Positions 10,748 to 21,890 of a DNA stretch of 64,000 bases are shown in pieces. The DNA is taken from contig CM059199.1 of the NCBI GenBank assembly GCA_030323885.1, positions 75,922,781-75,986,780 of the forward strand, in the 5' to 3' direction. Position 1 is the first letter of the stretch. Every line of letters begins with the position of its first letter. The position numbers and the translations under genes are program-made. Under the pieces are notes generated by a model, which had not been told where the DNA came from, ran no database searches, and was given only the letters and a program-made list of their open reading frames with translations. The stretch comes from Branchipolynoe longqiensis. Its lineage: Eukaryota; Annelida; Polychaeta; Phyllodocida; Polynoidae.

Positions 10748-11060
10748 CTGTTCTCTGTTGCGGAGTGGTTAGAGTGTCTGGCTTTTTTCTAGATTGGACT
10801 CCTAATCTGAAGGTCGGTGGTTCGATTCCCCATCCCCCCACCTCTGCCGATTTGGATTTTCACCACTGTGTAGAACTTACAGTGTCATCAAAGGCCAGTT
10901 GCTCTCATACCATGTCTATGTGGTGTGGGAGGTTAAGAATCCCTTGGGTCGGTAAAAGTGTAGGCTTGGGCTTTCTATCGACAAACTGTCTAATGGTGAA
11001 AACAAGTCTATTCAGACTTATCCATGATAGGCAGTATAAATCTTCAAGAAAAAAAAAATA
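10748..11060 (+). mobile_element. tRNA-derived SINE (S1)
   Basis: The head TTGCGGAGTGGTTAGAGTGT resembles a pol III A box and GGTGGTTCGATTCCCC is a near-perfect B box. A conserved body with GTCATCAAAGGCCAGTTGCT follows, then an A-rich tail. A second copy lies at 43184-43467. It cannot be a working tRNA: the anticodon arm does not fold and the body continues past the head. Confidence 0.75.
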
Positions 11061-11334
11061 TATATATACCATCTTATAATATTACAGAACAAGTATTTTA
11101 TGACACCGACCAACTATATATAATACGGGCCCTAATTTTGCCATATTTTTACAATTGTTATTAATTTATTGAGGCTTATTCGCTTGCCATATCGTTTAGG
11201 TAAATACATATCGTGTATATTAATATTGTCCAATCGCTAGCCCTTTCCCCGCGAGCCGGGGGACGGCGCGACGGCAGCGTCAGCTGCGGTATCAACGGGA
11301 ACTACTTCAATTTCAAAATTCTAACATAGGCTTC

Positions 11335-11470
11335 AGCAGTAACAGCTTCTATTAAACTGACTTATCAAGCCCTTCGATGCAGTAGCAAACGCTTAATAAT
11401 ATACCGCATCAGTTTCTAAGTTGGATATGTAAAAACATCTAAAAAAAAGTGTACTTGGTTTTAAAAATTA
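11335..11470 (+). repeat. Family B MITE fragment
   Basis: GGCTTCAGCAGTAACAGCTT and CTAAGTTGGATATGTAAAAA match the right half of B. It sits just upstream of a complete copy. Confidence 0.55.
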
Positions 11471-11519
11471 GAATTGTTCATTTTCTTTGTTTGGCTTGTC
11501 TTAGATTGCATAGGCATAG

Positions 11520-11862
11520 TTAAAGCTGCATAGTCCGATGAAAACATCACATTTTCAAAACAAAAACAATTATCTAGATTTGATTCTACATATCTAACTT
11601 AAATACTGCTGCACTTATTAAACAATTGCCGCCACATAGAAGGGAATACTGAGTCAAGTTAATAGAACCTGTTACTGCAGAAGCCTATGGTGTTAGAGTT
11701 TTGGCAAGCTTGCCAACATTAATTTTGCGCATTTGCACTTCAAATATCTAAAAAGTTAACAAGTTACTTCAAACTAAAGTAAGGTAAATTATAATGATCA
11801 ACCTAACATATTTATCTCAGAAAATGACAGAAACTCAAAACCATCGGACTATGCAACTTTAA
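11520..11862 (-). mobile_element. Family B MITE, complete copy
   Basis: A 343-bp copy with both ends. The left TTAAAGCTGCATAGTCCGAT is inverted at the right as CATCGGACTATGCAACTTTAA. TTAA lies at each extremity. It is the best reference copy for family B in the window. No reading frame is present. Confidence 0.8.
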
Positions 11863-11889
11863 TGTTCGTCTACGGCAGGGTTGGGCTTG

Positions 11890-12582
11890 ACTTAGCTTAG
11901 CTTGGCTGAACTGTGCTGGACTAAGCAAGGCTTAGTTAAGCTGTGCTGTGCTGGGTTGACCAGGGCTGTTCTGTGCTTTGCTGTGCTGGAATGTACTGTG
12001 TTGTACTGTTCTGTGCTATACTGTGCTGTATTGTACTGTGCTGTGCTGAGGATGGGCTTCGCTGTGCTGGGCTGTACTGTGCTGTAATGTGCTGTACTAT
12101 ACTGTATTGTGATGTGCTTATTGTGCTGTACTGTGTTGTACTATACTGTATTGTAATGTGCTGCATTGTGTTGTATTGTGTTGTGATGTACTGTCCTGTT
12201 CTGTGATGTACTATGTTGTACTATGCTGTGCTATGATGTGATGTACTGTGCTGTGCTGTATTGTGTTGTACTGTGCTGTGTTGTACTGTGCTGTTCTGTG
12301 ATGTGCTGTACTATACTGTGTTGTGTTGTACTGTGCTATACTGTACTGTGCGGTGCTGTACTGTGTTGCACTGTGCTGTACTGGGATGTGATGTACTGTG
12401 CTGTGCTGTACTGGGATGTGCTGGACTGTACTGGCCTTGTCCAGGCTTGGCTGTGCTGTTCTGGGCTGTGCTGGGCTTGGCAGTGCTGTGCTGGGCTTGG
12501 CTGCGCTAGGCTGTGCCGGGTTGTCCCAGGGGTTGTGCTGTACTGTGCTGTAATGTGCTGCGCTATGCCCGGCTCGGCAGCG
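11890..12582 (+). repeat. Pentanucleotide array (CTGTG/CTGTA)
   Basis: About 700 bp of 5-bp units, mostly CTGTG, CTGTA, CTGTT and TTGTA. Cys/Leu/Val-rich frames over it follow from composition and are not genes. Confidence 0.9.
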
Positions 12583-12718
12583 GGGTGGAGCGGGGCGGGG
12601 CGGAGCGGGGCGGGGCGGGGCGGGGCGGGGCGGGGCGGGGCGGGGCGGGGCGGGGCGGTGCGGGGCAGGGCGGGGCGGGGCGGGGCGGGGCGGGGCGGGG
12701 CGGGGCGGGGTGGGGCGG
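12583..12718 (+). repeat. CGGGG pentamer array
   Basis: More than 20 tandem CGGGG units directly continue the preceding pentamer array. The strand is strongly G-quadruplex prone. Confidence 0.9.
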
Positions 12719-12729
12719 CGGTGCGGCGG

Positions 12730-12985
12730 TGCGGCGTCGTGCTAATAGGCGCTAATCAATTAGGCTGAGTGGGAGGCGGCCGTTTGTCAACCTGACGGGG
12801 CGCCTGGCCGGGACGAGCTGGGACAGATCAACCCGCGGCCCGCCCCAGCGCGCCTCAGCCCGCCCCGGACACGGCCCTGCACGCGCATGCGCACGCCTGT
12901 TTGTGTTAAGCGGTCCGTCATTTAGTCTTTTCCAGGCAATCCCATAATCCGCCGCGCCCTGCGCCACCTGCTGCTCTTCACGCAC
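12730..12985. promoter_or_regulatory. CpG-rich unique island with TAAT cores
   Basis: Immediately after the CGGGG array come GTGCTAATAGGCGCTAATCA and CAATTAGGCTGAG, then CpG-rich non-repetitive DNA with GCGCATGCGCA. No exon is recognisable. A regulatory role is inferred from CpG content and homeodomain-like cores. Confidence 0.3.
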
Positions 12986-13440
12986 CTCCTCGTCCTCGTT
13001 CCTTTTCTCCTCCTCATCTCCCCACGCTTCCTTATAACTGTCATTCTTTCACCTTTTCACCAACTCCTTCCTCTCCTCCACTCCTCCACTCCTCCACTCC
13101 TCCTCCTCTCCCTGTCATCTTCGCATCCACTCCCCCTCTTCTCTACTCCACTGCTCTCCCCTCCCCGCCTCCCCTCCCGCCTCCTCCCCTCTTCCTTCTC
13201 GTCGCCCGTCTCTCCTCATACCCTTCCCATCCTCCTCTTCCCCCTCATCCCCTTCCCCCTTCTTCCAACCTCCCCCTCTCCCTCTCCACCTCCCCTCCTC
13301 CTCCTCTTCTTCTCCTCTCCTTCCTTCCTCCCTTCCCTTTGCCCCCCTTCCCTCTTTCCCCTCATCCTCTTCCCCTCCCCCTCCCCTTCCTCCCCCTTCT
13401 CTCTTCCTCAATCCTTCTTCCAATCCTCCCTTCCAGCTGT
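12986..13440. repeat. Polypyrimidine tract
   Basis: CT-rich low-complexity sequence (CCTCCTCTTCCC-like). The antisense Arg/Glu/Gly-rich frames are artefacts. Confidence 0.85.
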
Positions 13441-13459
13441 TTCCCTCATCCCTTCTCCA

Positions 13460-13600
13460 ATGTTTTTTTTCTTTTGTTCAAGTGTTTTTATTCCTCTGAA
13501 TAACATGTTGTCAGTGCTAATGCACTGGTCTTCCAGCCCTAATCACAATTGCCTTTACACAGTAAACAAATCTACAACAATATACAGATAGACAATTACA
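13460..13600 (-). repeat. Family F: non-LTR 3'-end fragment
   Basis: In reverse complement it reads GGCTGGAAGACCAGTGCATT, then GACAACATG and TCAGAGGAATAAAAACAC. This is a conserved 3' end shared with 22115, 29440, 56345 and 58725. It fits a 5'-truncated LINE insertion. Confidence 0.55.
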
Positions 13601-14060
13601 GGAAACTAAGCAAAACATCGGTACATGAATGATAGGTAAAGAACAAGATAAGCGAAAAGAAACATATGCGGGGAGGTAGCTATGTTAAACTAGTATGGTA
13701 GGCGTTAGTAGGGGGTGGGGCATAACTGATTATCTTTCTGTTAGTAACATACTCTTTGAAAGGGTGATGGGGGATGTAGGGTGGGCCTTTGTGATAGAAC
13801 TTGTGTTCATGGTAATCTCAGGTGGAGCCTATTGAGTTAGTAAGTAGGTTAATATTGATTAATCATGTACCTCAGTAGGATCCAACTAGAATCATTTCCA
13901 GGCTCATTCCATTGTAGGTGGTTTTTTTGGTCAAGTTGGCTGCTACTGGTTGAGTTTACAGTGTTTGTTTGTGGGGGGGGGAAGCGGGGGGACAGGGAAA
14001 GGAATGGCAACACCGACCCAGTGTATCATTGATCTGCTTTGGCCTAGGCTGGTTGTGTGT
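13601..14060. other. Gene-free unique sequence
   Basis: Mixed-composition DNA with no gene or recognised repeat. Confidence 0.5.
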
Positions 14061-14482
14061 TCCCCTCCCCTTTCTTCCCACTTGTTCTCTTCTCTCTCTC
14101 TCCTCTCTACCTCTCACCCTCTCTTCCTCTCTCATCTTCCCTTCCTCTTTCACTCCTCCTCTCCCCTTCTCCCATCCCCATCTCCTGATGTCATCCGCAT
14201 GTGTTCTTCGCCCTTCCCCCTCTCTTTTCCTTCTCTCCCTTCCCTCCCCCCTTCCCCTCCTCCCTTCACTTTCCCCTGTTCTATTTCTGAAGTCACCCCC
14301 TCCGCATCATTCCCATTCTCACACACTCATACACACACACCCTCACACCCGCATGCACTCAGATCCATGCCCACACACGCTCATGGACACTCGTACACTG
14401 GCACACACAATTACAAAGGCACACACAATTACACACACACTCATACCACGCTCCCCCCCCCCCCCCCCCCCCCCCCCCAGCT
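14061..14482. repeat. Polypyrimidine, CA and polyC tract
   Basis: CT-rich sequence passes into CACACA-rich sequence from about 14320 and a ~28-bp polyC at 14453-14480. Confidence 0.85.
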
Positions 14483-14569
14483 TCTGATCACACTATGTGA
14501 GAGCGTTTAGTCATTTGTTGTATGATTTAGTGCATTTCTCCATTTTCACATCACTCATCCCTCTTTCAC

Positions 14570-15640
14570 AAACAGCCACCACCCTCCCCCCACACCTCAA
14601 CCCCACACACCCACACACACCCCACACACTTCACACACTCTCCCACGCACACACCTAACATCCCACTCCACCACCCTCTCCCCACACCTCAACCCCACAC
14701 ACTACCCACGCCCACACACACCCCACACATCCCACAAACACACCCAACATCCAACTCCAACACCCTAACCCCACACCCCAACTCCCACACACTCCGCACA
14801 CCCACACGCACCCCACACACTCTCCCACGCACACTCCTAACCTCCCACTCCACCACCCTCTCCCCACACCTCAAGCCCCCATCCCCCACACCCACACACA
14901 CCCCACACACTCTACACAATCTCCCACGCACACTCCCAACACCCCACTCCAACACCCTAACCCCACACTCCAACTCCCACACACGCCCCACACCCACACA
15001 CACCACACACTCCACACTCTCTCCCACGCACATTCCCAACACCCCACTCCAACACCCTAACCCCACACCTCAACCCCACACACTCACCCCAACACATTCA
15101 CCCCGAACACTCACCCTATCCCCCCACCCCCACTCCCCACACCCCAACCCCCACACACCCACCACACCCACGCCCGGTCCGACGCCCCATACCCAAACCC
15201 CGCCACACTCCACTCACCTCAACCCCCACCCCCCACCCACACCCCACCCCACCCACCCCAACCCCCCCACACTCCACACACCCCAACCCCCACACACCCC
15301 CACACACCCCAACCCACCCACCCCCCACCCCAACACTCCCACAACCCCACAACCCCAACCCCCACCCATCCCACCACACCCCCACACACCCCACACCACC
15401 CCACCCCCCACCACCCCCACACCCCCCACACCCACCCACCCCAACCCACCACCCCCACCCACCCCAACACCACCCCAACCCTCACCCACTCCACAGCCCA
15501 GCTCCCCCAGCCACCCCACACTCCAACCTCCCACCACACCCCCACCCACCCACCCCCACCCACACACCCCTCCTCCCCCCCGCAGACTACACCTCACACA
15601 CACCCACCTACCACCACTGCCCACTGACCACACCAACCCC
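14570..15640. repeat. A/C-rich minisatellite (~95-bp period at left)
   Basis: Units containing CTCTCCCACGCACAC, CCCACTCCA and ACCCTAACCCCACAC recur near 14639, 14735, 14822, 14922 and 15019. From about 15120 the pattern dissolves into CCCCACCC/CACA sequence. It is almost free of G on this strand. Confidence 0.8.
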
Positions 15641-16191
15641 CCTCGCACCACCCCTCCCCCCCCCCCCTCCCCACCCCTCCCCCCCCCCCCCCCCCCCCCT
15701 CCCCCACCCCCACCCCTCCCCCCTCCCCCCTCCCCCCCCCCTCCCCCCCCACCCTCCAACCCCCCCCACCCCACCCTCACCCCCACCCCCCCTCCCCCAT
15801 CCCCCATCGCACCCCCTTCCCCCCACCCCCCCACCACCCCCCCCCACCCCCCCCCCCCCCCCTCCCCCCTACCCACCCTCCCCCCACCCCTCCCCCTCCC
15901 CCCCTCCCCTCCCCCCTCCCCCACCCCCCCCCCTCCTCCCCTCCCCCCCCCCCCCTACCCCCCCTCCCCCCCTCCCCCCTCCCCCCCCCCCACCCCCCCA
16001 CCCCCCTCCCCCCACCCCCCCCCATACCCTCCCCCTCCCCCCCCCTCCCCCCCCTCCACCCCCCACCCCACCCACCCCCTCCCCTCACTCCCCCCCCTCC
16101 CTCCCACCCCCCCCCCCTCCCCCCCCCCACCCCCCTCCCCCTCCCCCCTCCCCCTCCCCTCCCCTCCCCTCCCCCTCCTCTCCCCTTCCGC

Positions 16192-16227
<36 letters not shown>

Positions 16228-16262
16228 CCTCCCCCCCCCCCTCCCCCCTCCCCTCCCCCACC
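15641..16262. repeat. Poly-C/CCCCCT tract
   Basis: About 620 bp that are nearly all C with interspersed T and few A. The opposite strand is a continuous G-run tract. Confidence 0.9.
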
Positions 16263-16700
16263 ACGTTCTAATCACGCCGCTTGCTGGTGGCAAACAGAGC
16301 CGGCCGTCTCCTGCCCACGTCTCTCATCCACTTTGCTGCCCAAACCCCATTGTCACGCATCGCTCCCCCATTTCCGAGTTTTCTCCTTAATTCGGCAAAT
16401 TTGCGCGCGCTGTCTGTCGGGTAATATCGGCTCCCAGCCTCGCTCGCCGGCGGAAGTCGCCAGCGCGCAGACTCGGCAAACTCTGCGCAAACTCGGCACA
16501 AACTCGGGCCTCGCCCCCACCGCGCTGAAAGGTACATGGCTTGTCAATTTCAGCCACGTGACCAGCCGCGCCGGCGCGCGCCGCGGCGCGCCGGTTGTTC
16601 ATTTCGAAGCGCGGGAAGTTTTGTCGGCAGAGGACGCCGGAAGTTGCTAAAACGGAATTAGCCGTCACTGGCGCGTGCGCGTGTGTGGGTGTGGCTGGTG
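16263..16700. promoter_or_regulatory. CpG island between C-rich arrays
   Basis: Unique CpG-dense sequence flanked on both sides by C-rich arrays. Visible motifs include CACGTGACC (E-box, ~16555), several GGAAGT ETS cores (16452, 16613, 16639), CTTAATTCGG and GGAATTAGCC. These resemble promoter or enhancer islands, but no transcript start or exon can be shown. Confidence 0.4.
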
Positions 16701-16849
16701 ACGGGGATAGGGGGGGGGGTGAATGGTGGAGCTGGGGGGTGTTTGTGGGGGGCGGTGTGATCGTGCGTCTAGGCTAATTGGAACCAGATCGAACAAAGAA
16801 GCCAGGGCCTATTTGTGAGGTTCAACTGCCAATAAGAGGACGTGCTTCC
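16701..16849. other. Island edge with GT/G tract
   Basis: A short G-rich stretch followed by AGGCTAATTGGAACC (~16771) leads into the CCA array. Confidence 0.4.
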
Positions 16850-19233
16850 CCACCTCCACCACCACCACCACCACCACCTCCACCACCACCACCACTACCT
16901 CCACCACCACCACCTCCACCACCATCACCACCACCTCTACCACCTCCACTACCTCCACCACCACCATCTCCACCACCACCATCACCTACACCACCACCAC
17001 CTCTACCACCTCAACTCTCTCCACCACCACCACGTCCACCACCACCACCTCTACCACCTCTACCACCTCCACCATCTCCACTACCATCACGTCCACCACC
17101 ACCACCTCTACCACCTCTACCACCTCCACCATCTCCACCACCACCACCACTACCACCTCCACCCCCACCCCCCACCACCCCACCACCCCCCCCCCACCAC
17201 CCCCCCCACCCCACCCCCCACCCCCACCACCCCCACCCCCACCCCCCACCTCCACCACCCCCCACCCCACCACCCCACCACCACCACCACCACACCCCCC
17301 CACCCCCACCCCACCCCACCACCACCCCCCACCACCCCACCACCCCACCACCCCACCCACCACCCCCCACCCACCCCCACCCCCCCACCACCTCACCACC
17401 ACCACCACCACCCCCACCTCCACCACCACCCACACCCACCACCCCCACCACACCACCCCCCACCCCACCCCCACCACCCCACCACCACCCCCCACCACCC
17501 CACCACCACCCCCCACCCCACCCCCACCCCCCACCCCACCCCCACCCCCACCACCACCACCCCACCTCCACACCCCCCCCCCCCCCCCACCCACCCCACC
17601 CCCACACCCCACCACACCCCCCACCCCCCCCCACCCCCACCACCCACCCCCCACCACCCAACCCCCCCACCCCCCACCCCACCACCCACCCCACCCCCAC
17701 ACCCACCCCCCCACCCACCCCCACCACCCCACCCCCACCCCCCACACCCCACCCACCCCCCCACCCCCCCACCCCCACCCCCACCCCCACCACACCCACC
17801 CCCCACCCCCACCCCCACCACCACCACCACCACCACAAACCCACCCCCACCCCCCACCACCCCCACCCCCCCCACACCCCCCCCCACCACCACCCACACC
17901 CACCACCCACCCCACCCCCCCCCACCCCACCCACCACCACCCCCCACCCCCCACACCACCCCCCCCCCCACCCCCCCACCCCCACCCACCCCCACCACCC
18001 CCCCACCACCCCCACCAACCCCCCCACCCCCACCCCACCCACCACCCCCCCACCCCACCACCCCACCCCACCACCCCACACCCACCCCCCCACCCCCACC
18101 ACCACCCCCCACCCCCCACCACCCTCCACCCCACCCCCCACCACCACCACCCCCACCACCCACCCCCACCCACCCTCCACCACCCCACCCACCACACCTC
18201 CACCCCCCCACCCCACACCACCCCACCCCCACCCCCACCACCCCCACCCACCACCACCACCCCCCCACCACCACCCCCACCACCCCCCCCCCACCCACCA
18301 CCACCACACACCACCCCCCTCCACCACCCCACCCACCACCACCCCCCACCCACCCCCCACACCACCACCACCACCACCCCCACCAACCCACCACCCCCCC
18401 CACCACCCCACCACCCCCCACCCCCCACCCCCCCACCCCCACCCCCACCACCACCACCACCCCCCACCACCACCCCACCACCCCACCACCCCCACCCACC
18501 ACCCACCCCACCCCACCCCCACCCCCACCCCACCACCCCCCCCCACCACCCCACCACCACCACCCACCCCACCCCCCCCACCCCCACCCCACCCACCACC
18601 CCACCCAGCACAACCACCACCCCACCACCCCCCCACCACCGCACCCCCACACCATCACCCCCACCTCCACCACCACGCCACCACCAACCACACCCACCCC
18701 CACCTCCACCCCCCCACCACCACCACTCCACCAACACACCACCACCCCACCCCACCATCACACCCCCCCCCACCCCCCAACCACTCCCCCACCACCACCA
18801 CCACCTCCACACTCCTCACACCCCCATCACCACCCCCACCACCACCACCACCCCCACCACCCCACCCCACCACCACCACCATCACCATCCACGCCCCCCA
18901 GTCCACCACCACCTGACCACCTGACCCACCCCACCACCACCACCACCCCCCCCCCACAACCATCAACCACGCCACCACCCCCACCAACCACCCACGCGAC
19001 CACCTCCACCCCCACCACCTCCACCCCAACCACCCACCCCCCCACCCCCCACCAACCCCCACCATCTCCACCCCCCACCCACCATCACCACCATCACTAC
19101 CGTCACCACTTCCACCCCCCCCCCCCCACTCACCACCCACCCAACATCCGTTCCCAGCATACTAACTAAAACCCACCGCCACTACCACCTCCACCACTAC
19201 CTCCACGTCCACCATGACCACCACCACCATACA
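16850..19233. repeat. Giant CCA/CCT then CCCCA array
   Basis: CCACCACCT trinucleotide repeats at 16850-17160 give way to 2 kb of CCACCCCCACCACC-type sequence. This strand has almost no G. Frames of 600-775 residues made only of Pro, His and Thr (or Gly, Trp and Val in antisense) have no domain structure and are rejected as genes. Confidence 0.92.
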
Positions 19234-19234
19234 A

Positions 19235-19430
19235 AACGTTCGAAGAGGAGCGCGCTTAACTCGACAGCCGACTTGACGCTGTGTCTTCTGCTGAATCGGC
19301 GCGCGCTGATTGGCTAATTGCGATCCGAGTTTGTAGCGCGTCTCCCGTCACTTCCGGTCATCAATTTCACGGCGGTATTACATCGGCTTGTTGCCGGCAC
19401 GACACAGACTTGAGGGTCGGACTCGCTGAA
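19235..19430. promoter_or_regulatory. CpG-rich island after CCA array
   Basis: Unique CpG-rich DNA with GATTGGCTAATTGCG (inverted CCAAT next to a homeodomain-like core) and TCACTTCCGGTCATCAA (ETS-type). No exon is recognised. Confidence 0.35.
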
Positions 19431-19496
19431 GCTGGCGTTCACATCTACGGACAGTTTGTCGATGCTTTGTGTCTGAGATTCATGCGTTTAAAAATA

Positions 19497-19919
19497 AAGC
19501 TAAGATTCCGTATACGCGGTATGCGGCATGCGGCATGCGAATGCGAATGTGGTATATGCGGTATAGATGTATGCCAACCCCCAATAGCCAATGTTTACTT
19601 TGTGTGCTGGGGGATGGTTAAACAAATAAACACACCAAAAAAGTTACCCATAACATTTTTTTTTGTTTTTTTCTCCAAATTTGTGAAGGAAGATCAAAGT
19701 TAGTATTGTTTTCTATGGCAAACGCAGCAGTATTCACATTCGCATTCGTATTCGCACCGATCGGTCCATGGGTCGATCCATTTGCCGCATTCGCATTCAC
19801 ATTTGCATTCCCGTTCATATTCGCATTCGGATGTATGGAAGCACCACTATTCACTTACATGCTTTTCGATTTTTTGCTGCATTCGCATGCCACATAGCGC
19901 GTATAAGGAATCTTAGCTT
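19497..19919. mobile_element. Family G element with both ends
   Basis: Left AAGCTAAGATTCCGTATACG and right GTATAAGGAATCTTAGCTT are inverted repeats. The adjoining arms are GGTATGCGGCATGCG and CGCATTCGCATTC. The interior holds ACCGATCGGTCCATGGGTCG, a variant of the palindrome seen at 190 and 33205, and a piece of LINE 3' end at 19571-19630. At 423 bp it is the most compact family G copy here. Confidence 0.65.
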
Positions 19920-20004
19920 CAGACTGGACGCAGGTTATATAAGTATGTGCAAGTCCTACCGGGACAGGAAGCAAGCAAAGAAGCAAGCTGCGGTAATGAT
20001 AACG

Positions 20005-20222
20005 TTGGTTGGTTGCTGGGGTTTTCCATCCTGGCAACATTCTACGGTCATATCAGGACGGGTACCGACTTGTGACGGTGCACACTCATGGTGACTTTAT
20101 AGTGTTGCCCCACTGGGAGACAATGCCACCGGCACCATGACCTGATATCCCACTCAGTCACATTATCCTGTCATTGAGCCACTCTCTCTTAATAATGCCG
20201 AGCGCCTCTCAAGGAAGTGACA
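20005..20222 (-). mobile_element. Family E SINE, head truncated
   Basis: The reverse complement of the E body is present: GGTCATATCAGGACGGGTAC, GACTTGTGACGGTGCACACT and CACTCAGTCACATTATCCTG. The tail GGTTGGTTG is at the left. The tRNA-like head is missing. Confidence 0.7.
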
Positions 20223-20575
20223 ATGGAAACATCAAATTTTCAAAACCAAAACAATTATTTAGATTTCAGGCATTCTTCTTCTGTTTGTAAGCATTCTCTC
20301 ACATGCACACTTTGCATTGAAATATGACATAATGAGCACTTGCTGTAGTAGGAAAGCATCCTGCTAAAATGAAATCTGTGCAAATATCAGAAGCCACAAG
20401 TAACTGAAGTTAAATTCTTGTAATTAGTTCACAAAGACAAATGAAATATAATGGGGAGTATGAGACCAATAAGAAGTGCCGCAATGGAACATAACAAGCC
20501 GCTGATAACACTATACACACCCGACCATTAATCTTTATCAGCTAATTGGACCAGAGTACACTATACAGCATACTA
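20223..20575. other. Gene-free sequence with short family B scraps
   Basis: ATCAAATTTTCAAAACCAAA near 20230 resembles a B fragment. Nothing else is recognisable. Confidence 0.4.
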
Positions 20576-20878
20576 CAGCATAACCCCGTTAAACCAAACA
20601 ATCGGTTAATCCAAACTTTTTTCAGCGGCCCGCAAAATACTACCATTTATCATATAAAAATTCTGTTAAACCAAAGTCGGTTAATCCAAAGTATCGGTTA
20701 ATCCAAACAAAATTGTCGGACCCCAGGCCACTTCCGGTACAGTTAAACCAAACTTTCATGTGGTTATAAGGTTTTCTGAGACCCCACCAACTTTTTTATA
20801 TGATAAATGGTAGTATTTTACCGGGCCGCCGACAAAAGTTTGGATTAACCGATTGTTTGGTTTAATGGGTTTATACTG
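20576..20878. mobile_element. Palindromic MITE with CAG...CTG ends
   Basis: It starts CAGCATAACCCCGTTAAACC and ends TTTAATGGGTTTATACTG, with TA on both flanks. Inverted identity continues inward through CAATCGGTTAATCCAAACTT, GGCCCG and ACTACCATTTATCATATAAA, giving arms of about 95 bp. The TA flanks suggest Tc1/mariner-pogo type. The repeats CGGTTAATCCAAA are also internal. Confidence 0.75.
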
Positions 20879-20983
20879 TATATACATAAAAAACAATAAT
20901 CAAAGTGTCCACATACATTGTATATTACATTCATAATGCACCCGTGGTTTTGCCAAAGCCAAGTCAAAGTCAAAGCCAAAGCT

Positions 20984-21060
20984 TCGTTAATCCAAATGAT
21001 CGGTTAATCCAAACAAACGTCTAGGGTCCCTTCAAGCTTGGTTTAACAGGGTTATACTGT
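20984..21060. repeat. Right-end fragment of the same MITE family
   Basis: CGGTTAATCCAAACAAACG and GGTTTAACAGGGTTATACTG match the neighbouring 20576-20878 element's right end. Confidence 0.6.
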
Positions 21061-21236
21061 ACCTACATTATTAAAAAGCAAAGCCCTGATCTGAACTACA
21101 ATGTTGCTAGGACTTAAGACAACAACAAATAAACAAACACGTAGATATTATTAAAATAACCGTAGATTATACCACATAGGAACAAATGCTATATATTATC
21201 CTAGATTGAAGCTGCATAATTTGATGGTTTTGAATT

Positions 21237-21466
21237 GGAGAGTTCAGGCGCAAAACCCCATAAATGCCAATAAGAAAATTGAAATGAACATGAAAGTAAA
21301 GCCTTTAAAATGATCCCTTCTTTACATACCTATTTTTTTGTTCGTTGCTCCATAACCATATCATCATAAGAAAAAATGTAATTTGTCACATTACCTTCAA
21401 ATATAAATCGTTTATTTTACTCTTTTTTTTATTGGCGTTAAAAAGTTTTGCGCATGAACTCTTCTA
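21237..21466 (+). mobile_element. Family C MITE inserted in B
   Basis: Left GGAGAGTTCAGGCGCAAAAC and right TTTTGCGCATGAACTCTTC are inverted. The interior contains CATAACCATATCATCATAAG. Length 230 bp. Confidence 0.75.
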
Positions 21467-21682
21467 TTTCTGTTACTTATATTGAATAAATATAGGGTAA
21501 GTTATACGAGACTTATCTGGGTATAGTTGAAGGATAACTTCTGTTTTACCGAGGGCTTAGCCCCTGGGTAGTCACAGCTTTCCATAATCTAGATTACTTT
21601 AGTTTGAAATAACGTGTATTTTAAATGGCTAACCTTGAACATGTTTGGAGTGAAGACATGTCACTTTAATTTTGGTATGAAC

Positions 21683-21890
21683 AGCAGCCGAATGAGTTAG
21701 AGCATCCGTCTCCCATGTTGGTAGACCATGGAGTCATGGGTTCGAACCCTGGTCGAGTCAAACCAATGACTTAACAATTTTTAGGATAGGGCAAGGAGCA
21801 GTGGAATGAGGAAGTCTAAGTGTGTGCGCGATTGAAATTTCCCCTCCTTAAACAACTAATGTACCCAAAAAAAATCAACAACAACAAAAA
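21683..21890 (+). mobile_element. tRNA-derived SINE (S2) inserted in B
   Basis: The A-box-like AGCCGAATGAGTTAGAGCAT and B-box GGGTTCGAACCCTGGTCGAG are followed by GTCAAACCAATGACTTAACA and AGGATAGGGCAAGGAGCAGT. It ends in an A-rich tail (ATCAACAACAAC). It shares its linker with E and its 3' body with S1. Confidence 0.75.

Noticed and set aside
12583..12718. C9orf72-like GGGGCC expansion
   Set aside because: The unit is the 5-bp CGGGG, not a GGGGCC hexamer, and no gene context exists.
14756..15070. CCCTAACCCC motifs resembling telomeric repeat
   Set aside because: They occur once per ~95-bp unit among CACAC sequence, not as tandem TTAGGG.
16778..19169. Open frames of 712 and 775 residues (Pro/His/Thr) and antisense Gly/Trp/Val frames
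   Set aside because: They coincide with a CCA/CCCCA array, are open in several frames on both strands, and show no domain or splice structure.
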